Assembly: GCF_014648095.1 (NCBI RefSeq)
Contig: NZ_BMQL01000029.1
Location: 1-53,454 of the forward strand
Source of the DNA: Deinococcus ruber
Lineage (GTDB): Bacteria; Deinococcota; Deinococci; Deinococcales; Deinococcaceae
Direction: 5' to 3'
DNA: 53,454 nt
A model generated the notes under the pieces. That model did not search any database, had not been told where the DNA came from, and saw nothing but the letters and a program-made list of their open reading frames with translations. Each line of letters starts with the position of its first letter. The stretch's first letter is position 1. This document shows, piece by piece, positions 48,723-53,454 of this stretch. Both the position numbers and the translations under genes were made by a program.

Positions 48723-49193
48723 TCAGAGGTTCTTTCGCAGCAGCAGGTTGGTGGGGGAAAAGCCGAGCCGCTCGTACAGCGCCCGTGCGACGTGATTGTG
48801 CCCGAACACATGAAGCTGCACGCTGCCCGCGCCGTGCCCCGCAGCGTCCTGCTCCAGCAGCTCGAACGCCCGTGTGGCGTAGCCGCGCCTGCGGTAATCC
48901 GGGTAGATCTCGATTTCGTACACGAAGGCCGACACCTGGGAGCCGTTCTGCCGCAGCGCGTACCACAGCACACCCACGTTCTGCCCGACAGCCGGATCAT
49001 ATAGATCGTAAAGAATGTTCTGCGGCGTGCCGATACCCTGCGGCAGCAGCATCCTGAATTCGCCCTCGCCGCGTGCCTGCGCTTCCTGCGACGACCACTC
49101 GCCGCTGCGAACCTTTTCCGCCGCGTACTGCGGCACGGTATGCGCCAGAAACTGCTGGAAGGTCTGGTCGGTCATCGGCCTGAATTCGAGCAT
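48723..49193 (-). CDS. GNAT-family acetyltransferase
   Basis: The 156-residue protein has the acetyl-CoA motif [24 protein letters not shown] and the closing [22 protein letters not shown], standard for GNAT enzymes acting on small molecules or protein ends. The start at 49193 gives a TAGAAT box 8 bases upstream that lies inside the second copy of the 45-base repeat. The longer upstream reading is not supported. Confidence 0.75.
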   Translation of the reverse strand: MLEFRPMTDQTFQQFLAHTVPQYAAEKVRSGEWSSQEAQARGEGEFRMLLPQGIGTPQNILYDLYDPAVGQNVGVLWYALRQNGSQVSAFVYEIEIYPDYRRRGYATRAFELLEQDAAGHGAGSVQLHVFGHNHVARALYERLGFSPTNLLLRKNL

Positions 49194-49203
49194 GATGCCC
49201 GAT

Positions 49204-49248
49204 TCTAGAGCAGTACTCGGAAGTAGGGAGTGGGAAGAAGGAAGTGGG
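49204..49248. repeat. Dispersed repeat, copy 2, overlapping a promoter
   Basis: It matches 29495-29539 over 45 bases. Here the TCTAGAAT end forms part of the -10 region of the GNAT gene at 48723-49193. Confidence 0.6.
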
Positions 49249-49343
49249 CACGCGGCTCTTCTTCTGCAATTGCGCTGGAGCACCCCCCCTGGATTGCACG
49301 CCTTCTCACAGCCGAGGGCGCTGGCCCGCCGCAGCATACGGGC

Positions 49344-49838
49344 ATGAAACCCGTTCCCGTCATTCCAGCACCCGGTCAGGAATCGGTGTGGGACTATCCG
49401 CGTCCACCACGTCTGGAACGCAGCCCAAAGCGCGTGCAGATCTGGCTGGGCGGCGTACAGATCGCCGACACCACCGACGCCTACCGGGTGCTGGAAACCA
49501 GCCATCCGCCGGGATATTACCTACCGCCACACGCATTTCTGCCGGGTGTGCTGCACGCTGCACCGGGCAGCAGTGTCTGTGAATGGAAGGGCCGTGCAAG
49601 CTACTGGAGCCTGTCGGCAGGCGGAAAGACAGTGCCGGGCGCGGCCTGGAGTTACGAGCGCCCCACCGCGCCCTTTGCCGACATCGCCGGATACGTGGCG
49701 CTGTATGCCGGGCGGGTAGACCGCGTGACCCTGGACGGCGAGACGGTGACGCCGCAGCCGGGCGATTTTTACGGTGGCTGGATCACTTCCGAGGTCGTGG
49801 GGCCGTTCAAAGGGATTCCGGGAAGCTGGGGCTGGTAA
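49344..49838 (+). CDS. DUF427-domain protein
   Basis: The 164-residue protein carries the DUF427 signature: VQIWLGGVQIADTTDAYRVLETSHPP, the middle CEWKGRASYWSL and AWSYERPTAPFADIAGYVALYAGRVD. The family is small and uncharacterised (a Mss4-like tent fold). The ATG at 49344 is chosen because the earlier in-frame codons lie in the repeat region. Confidence 0.75.
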   Translation: MKPVPVIPAPGQESVWDYPRPPRLERSPKRVQIWLGGVQIADTTDAYRVLETSHPPGYYLPPHAFLPGVLHAAPGSSVCEWKGRASYWSLSAGGKTVPGAAWSYERPTAPFADIAGYVALYAGRVDRVTLDGETVTPQPGDFYGGWITSEVVGPFKGIPGSWGW

Positions 49839-49965
49839 ACCCTCCAGATGGTGAAGGCGGCCAGCGCCAGGAACCGGCAGGCTTCAGACGAAATGTGCGG
49901 TTTTTCCCAAGGAATCCTGAGAGTGCCTTCAGAAGCCGTTCAGGAACGGCGCGAATGATGAGAGC

Positions 49966-50778
49966 ATGGTCACTTCCTCTCGCATTCCCCTCGTCACCAC
50001 GGCGCTGCTGGCTCTCTCGCTCGGCGCAGCAGGCGCGGCCACTCCGACCATTCAGGAGCTGCCCCACAGCCGGGTCGTCACGTACCTGAACGGGCAGCCC
50101 GGCTGGTTCGTCTGCGACGGCATCGACACGCCCACCATCAGCGTGCTCGGCTGGCCTGCCGCCAATGGCCGCAGCCGCCTGACCACCTATCAGAAGAGCA
50201 GCACCGGAACGTACAGCTTCCAGAATTACCGAGTCGGAGCGGGCGACCCTGGAGCCGGACAGATTCACTATCCGCTGACGCTGGCAACAGGCTCGACCAC
50301 CAAGAATGGCGTGCCGTACAACGTCGCCAGCTTCAATACCGGCGTACTCGACCACCCCGAGGAGGCCCTGACGCCGCCGATCCTGGGCGTGACCAGCGCC
50401 GAAAGCGAAGGACAGTGCCGCTGGGTGCTGAATACCCGGCTGCTGGGCTTTTCCGACCGGCGCAGCGTACAGATTACCCAGGGTCCCGGCGGCGCACTGA
50501 CGTATCAGACCTGGAATTTCGCGGACGCTGCCCGAAGCAGGATCGTGAATCCGGACGGTGTCCAGCGCACCAGCGCGCCTTCGCTCAGCATTTCCGGGGG
50601 TATCCGCCTGATCAGCAACACCCAGGAAAGCTTCGTGTTCCAGAACGCCGGATACACCTACACCGTGCGCGTGGCACGCCAGGGACAGCCGGGAACGGCC
50701 AGCATCACGGTCAGCAAGGGCGGCAAGGTCCTTCAGACCGAACCGCTGACCGGCTATACCTACGCCGTGATGAAATAG
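49966..50778 (+). CDS. Secreted hypothetical protein
   Basis: The 270-residue product has a signal peptide ending GAAGA-A (residues 1-24), followed by a beta-rich mature domain with many Gly, Thr, Ser and Tyr and a Cys pair (WFVCDG ... GQCRW). The repeated strand pattern suggests an extracellular beta-sandwich. No enzyme motif is seen; function unknown. Confidence 0.6.
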   Translation: MVTSSRIPLVTTALLALSLGAAGAATPTIQELPHSRVVTYLNGQPGWFVCDGIDTPTISVLGWPAANGRSRLTTYQKSSTGTYSFQNYRVGAGDPGAGQIHYPLTLATGSTTKNGVPYNVASFNTGVLDHPEEALTPPILGVTSAESEGQCRWVLNTRLLGFSDRRSVQITQGPGGALTYQTWNFADAARSRIVNPDGVQRTSAPSLSISGGIRLISNTQESFVFQNAGYTYTVRVARQGQPGTASITVSKGGKVLQTEPLTGYTYAVMK

Positions 50779-50786
50779 AGCATTTG

Positions 50787-50831
50787 TCAGAAGAATGGAA
50801 AAGAAGGGCCTGTCCTTTTCCGTTCTTCTGA
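50787..50831 (+). terminator. Long imperfect hairpin
   Basis: A 16-bp stem with one G-T pair (about 50788-50803 with 50815-50830; CAGAAGAA / TTCTTCTG arms) lies 9 bases after the secreted-protein stop. There is no T-run, so it may be a terminator of another type or an RNA-stabilising end. Confidence 0.6.
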
Positions 50832-50937
50832 CCGAACAGAGCGAGCGAAATTGGTGAGCAGGACAAGGGCGGAAGGAATGGAGGCCTGCTCTGGGTTTTA
50901 AACATCGGGAGTTGGAGCAGAGACACTCCGTCTGTTC

Positions 50938-52326
50938 CTAGCTCCTGACGTCCATCGGAAAACGCACTGTGGCCCGCGTGCCCCCCAGCGGCGAGGCACC
51001 CAGTTCCACATCGCCGCCGTGGGCCTGCATCAGGGCGCGGACCACCGCCAGCCCCAGCCCGGTACCGCCACTGTCGCGTGAGCGCGAGGTTTCCAGCCGC
51101 ACGAAGCGCTCGAAGACGTGTTCGCGTTCGGGTTCGGGAATGCCGGGGCCGTCGTCGTCTACATGCACGCTCAGGTTTTGTGTGCCGGGATGAACGGTCA
51201 GGCGCACCCGGCTGCGGGCGTGTTTGAAGGCGTTTTCAGTCAGATTGACCAGCACCTGCCTCAGTCGGTCGGGGTCGGCGCGGAGCGTGGCTTCCTGGCC
51301 CAGCACCTCGACCTCGATGCCGCCGGAACTGCCCTGAGCGCTGCCTGCCCGCGCCGCCTGGATATCCTGGGCCACCGATCTTGCCAGCCGCAGCGCCCCC
51401 ACCTGGGCCGGTTGCAGCGTCAGGCGGCCCGCTTCTGCCAGCGAGAGCGTCCTCAGGTCAGCCACCAGTCGCGTCAGCAGTTGCGTCTGGGCCGACAGCT
51501 GGCCCACCTGCTCGGTATTCAGCGGATAGATTCCGTCTTCGATGGCGTCAAGCCGCGCCTGCATCACGGTCAGGGGGGTTCGCAGCTCGTGGGCAATCGA
51601 GGCCACCGTGTCGCGGCGCTCCTGCTCCAGCAATTCCAGCCCGTGCGCCATCGCATTGAAGCTGCGTGCCAGTTCGGTGGTTTCGCGGTCGCCCGGCAGC
51701 AGTTTAGCCCGCACGCTCAGATCTCCCGCAGCCACCCGCACTGCCGCCTCCGACACCGCGCTGATGGGCCGGGCGATGCGGCGGGCCAGCAGCACCGCCA
51801 CGATCAGCCCGAAGATGGCCGAGACCAGTGAAGCGGCCCGCAGGCTCTCGCCCACGTCGCGCAGAAATCCGTTGGCGCGGCGTACCGGATAGCTGGTGAG
51901 CTTCAGCACGTTCAGCGGCATGACCGGGCCGATCAGGGTGGGGTGCGCGAAGGCCGCCATATTGGGCATGCTCGCCGCCTGACTGTGCTGAAGCTGCGAG
52001 CCGCCCACCGGAGCTGCGGGCGAAGTGCCTTTTGCCGACGAACGCCCGTCACCGGCATCGGTATGAAGGGTGCTGCCGAAGCTGGTGCTGCCGGAATCGC
52101 TGCGGTCGCGGAACTGATCGCGCAGATCGGGCGGCAGGCGGGCAATCTGACGCTGCACCACCAGATTCGAGAAGAACAACATGCTGCCGACTGTGGCCCC
52201 CACCACCAGCAGCATCCCGACCAGCAGCGACACCAGCACCGTGCGCGAACTGGCACGCCACACCGACAGCCGCTGCCACATCGAGAGCTTTGGCAGCGGC
52301 GTCCGGGGCGGCAGTACAGAACTCAC
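50938..52326 (-). CDS. Sensor histidine kinase, BaeS/EnvZ-like
   Basis: The 462-residue kinase has two membrane helices (about 28-54 and 163-185) around an extracellular loop rich in Ser/Ala, a HAMP domain (ARRIARPISAVSEAAVRVAAGDLSVRA), the phosphoacceptor His246 in SIAHELRTPLTVM, N box LVNLTENAFKHA, and the G boxes DDGPGIPEPE and GGTGLGLAVVRALMQ. It forms a two-component system with the regulator 7 bases upstream. It likely senses envelope stress; the ligand is unknown. Confidence 0.88.
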   Translation of the reverse strand: MSSVLPPRTPLPKLSMWQRLSVWRASSRTVLVSLLVGMLLVVGATVGSMLFFSNLVVQRQIARLPPDLRDQFRDRSDSGSTSFGSTLHTDAGDGRSSAKGTSPAAPVGGSQLQHSQAASMPNMAAFAHPTLIGPVMPLNVLKLTSYPVRRANGFLRDVGESLRAASLVSAIFGLIVAVLLARRIARPISAVSEAAVRVAAGDLSVRAKLLPGDRETTELARSFNAMAHGLELLEQERRDTVASIAHELRTPLTVMQARLDAIEDGIYPLNTEQVGQLSAQTQLLTRLVADLRTLSLAEAGRLTLQPAQVGALRLARSVAQDIQAARAGSAQGSSGGIEVEVLGQEATLRADPDRLRQVLVNLTENAFKHARSRVRLTVHPGTQNLSVHVDDDGPGIPEPEREHVFERFVRLETSRSRDSGGTGLGLAVVRALMQAHGGDVELGASPLGGTRATVRFPMDVRS

Positions 52327-52333
52327 GCTGCTC

Positions 52334-53020
52334 TCAGCCGCCTTCGGCCAGACGGTAGCCCACGCCGCGCACCGTCTGAAGCAGGCCGGTGCCGCCGCCC
52401 GCTTCCAGCTTGCGCCGCGCCGAGGCCAGATGAGCGTCTACCACGCGTTCCAGCGCCTCGCTGTCGGGCAGCGCGGCAGCCAGCAGTTCGGCCCGCGTGA
52501 AGGCCCGGCCCGGCGCACTCGCCATGCACGACAGCAGCCGGAATTCCGCTGGTGTCATCGGCAGGGTCTGACCCAGCAGGCGTACCAGCACCGCTCCAGT
52601 ATCGATTTCCAGATCGCCCACACGGTACACCTGCGGCTGCTCGCCCTCGCTGCGGGCCGAAGCGCGGCGCAGCACCGCCTTGACACGGGCCATCACCTCG
52701 CGGGGCCGGAAGGGTTTGACCACATAATCGTCGGCCCCAAACTCCAGCCCCAGCACCTGATCAGTTTCCTCGGCGCGGGCCGTGACCAGAATCACCGGGG
52801 TCTGCCCGTCGGCGCGAACAGCCTTCAGCACGTCCATCCCGCTCAGGCCCGGCAACATCAGATCGAGCAGCAGCAGGTCGGGCTTGGCGCTGCGGTACAG
52901 GCTCAGGGCGGCCTTGCCGTCTGCGGCCTTCTCGACGCGGTGGCCTTCCTGGCGCAGATAGGCCTCCAGCACTGCCGCGATCTGCGGCTCATCCTCTACG
53001 ACCAACACCAGGGCGCTCAT
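52334..53020 (-). CDS. OmpR-family response regulator
   Basis: The 228-residue regulator has the acidic pocket EDE (9-11), Asp53 in LLLLDLMLPG, Lys in DYVVKPF and a winged-helix output (MTPAEFRLLSCMASAPGRAFTRAELL ... VVDAHLASARRKLE ... VRGVGYRLAE). It starts at ATG 53020 under a leaderless promoter, and the kinase follows. It probably controls the divergent TolC-like gene at 53134, by inference. Confidence 0.88.
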   Translation of the reverse strand: MSALVLVVEDEPQIAAVLEAYLRQEGHRVEKAADGKAALSLYRSAKPDLLLLDLMLPGLSGMDVLKAVRADGQTPVILVTARAEETDQVLGLEFGADDYVVKPFRPREVMARVKAVLRRASARSEGEQPQVYRVGDLEIDTGAVLVRLLGQTLPMTPAEFRLLSCMASAPGRAFTRAELLAAALPDSEALERVVDAHLASARRKLEAGGGTGLLQTVRGVGYRLAEGG

Positions 53021-53026
53021 ATGGGC

Positions 53027-53032
53027 ATGGTA
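53027..53032 (-). promoter_or_regulatory. -10 hexamer of a leaderless promoter
   Basis: TACCAT, 6 bases before the regulator ATG on the minus strand. Confidence 0.45.
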
Positions 53033-53133
53033 AGAGAACGGTGCGAAGGTTTGCACAAGGTTTCATGGGCATCTTCGATAAATCTTCACAGAGACTCCAC
53101 CAAGCCTTCGCGCCTGGCTGAGACGATGCCCGT

Positions 53134-53454
53134 ATGTCCAGCTCCCCGCCCCGCCCCGCTTCCCGGAATGCCGCAGCCTGGAGGACGGCAGTTCGCAGGA
53201 CGGCGCTGCTTCCCGCCCTGCTCCTGGGGCCAGCGCTGCTCGCCTCAGCGTCGGCCCAGACGGCACCGCCCGCTGCTGCTACGCCTGCCCCCGCTACGGC
53301 TGCCTTTACCCTCTCGGACGCGCTGGCAGGGCTGAGCGCTTCGGCGCAGTACCGACAGACGCAGCTGGCCCTGAGCACCGCCCAGGCACAGGCGCAGGCT
53401 GCCCAGGCCAACCTCGGCCCCACGGCAGGCGTGAACGGCAGCGTCAGTCTGGCG
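53134..53454 (+). CDS. TolC-family outer membrane efflux protein, N-terminal part
   Basis: The first 107 residues are visible; the gene runs past the window end. There is an Arg-rich start and signal peptide (ALLPALLLGPALLASASA-Q), a Thr/Pro/Ala-rich stretch, and then FTLSDALAGLSASAQYRQTQLALSTAQAQAQAAQANLGP, the usual first coiled-coil helix of TolC proteins with QA-rich heptads. It should be a channel for efflux or type I secretion. It is divergent from the two-component system, 113 bases away. Confidence 0.7.
   Translation, partial: MSSSPPRPASRNAAAWRTAVRRTALLPALLLGPALLASASAQTAPPAAATPAPATAAFTLSDALAGLSASAQYRQTQLALSTAQAQAQAAQANLGPTAGVNGSVSLA

Overview
The window is high-GC bacterial DNA that almost certainly comes from the genus Deinococcus. 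The evidence is a DdrA-like single-strand annealing protein, an N-acylamino acid racemase with the residue numbering of the D. radiodurans enzyme, and many genes whose start codon lies only about 6 bases after a -10 hexamer (leaderless transcription, known to be common in Deinococcus). The species cannot be told from this sequence.

Positions 1-8090 look like one end of an integrated mobile element. A tightly overlapping minus-strand gene string (7004 down to 1368) encodes an excisionase-like HTH protein, small proteins, a Toprim primase whose zinc-finger-like region lacks cysteines, a RepA-type helicase, a TubC-docking-like protein, a winged-helix protein and an XRE-type regulator. An AT-rich gene (7048-7758) lies next to the end. 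The boundary is marked by a 47-base 3' fragment resembling tRNA-Trp, with its terminator, and by repeated CTTAGAAGCG motifs that could be integrase arm sites. No integrase is visible. A repeated ATTTGTGGCAGT / TGCCACA word clusters in the 3' ends of the helicase and primase genes. Two other genes (a partial CDS and an FxLYD-like membrane protein) lie at the far left.

Positions 8385-25984 are chromosomal. They begin with an RCC1-repeat lipoprotein followed by a 57-residue peptide that carries a full lasso-type RiPP leader motif but no usual core and no maturation genes. Next come DdrA, an MBL-fold hydrolase, a phosphate-control set (PhoB-like regulator, soluble PhoR-like kinase, PhoU, PstS-like protein), a long-chain acyl-CoA ligase, a CheY-like receiver, a class A penicillin-binding protein, several exported or membrane proteins, the N-acylamino acid racemase with its GNAT partner, and a DUF2270 membrane protein.

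Positions 26082-41617 carry HemW, endonuclease III, a small acidic protein, guanylate kinase, an AT-rich immunity-like orphan, transketolase, a large low-complexity protein, and an unusual operon (Roadblock/LC7 protein, repeat-bearing membrane protein, long coiled-coil protein, TsaE). An alpha-oxoamine synthase, a GNAT protein and an LptB-like ATPase follow.

Positions 41682-53454 carry a flavin reductase-like protein, polyphosphate kinase, FabF and acyl carrier protein, an EamA transporter, seryl-tRNA synthetase with GatC, a GNAT protein, a DUF427 protein, an exported protein, a second two-component pair, and the start of a TolC-like outer membrane protein. Dispersed short repeats, G-rich intergenic DNA and several hairpin terminators lie between the genes. 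The main candidates for undescribed biology are the orphan lasso-leader peptide beside the RCC1 lipoprotein, the Roadblock/membrane/coiled-coil operon, and the repeat-bearing replication module of the mobile element.
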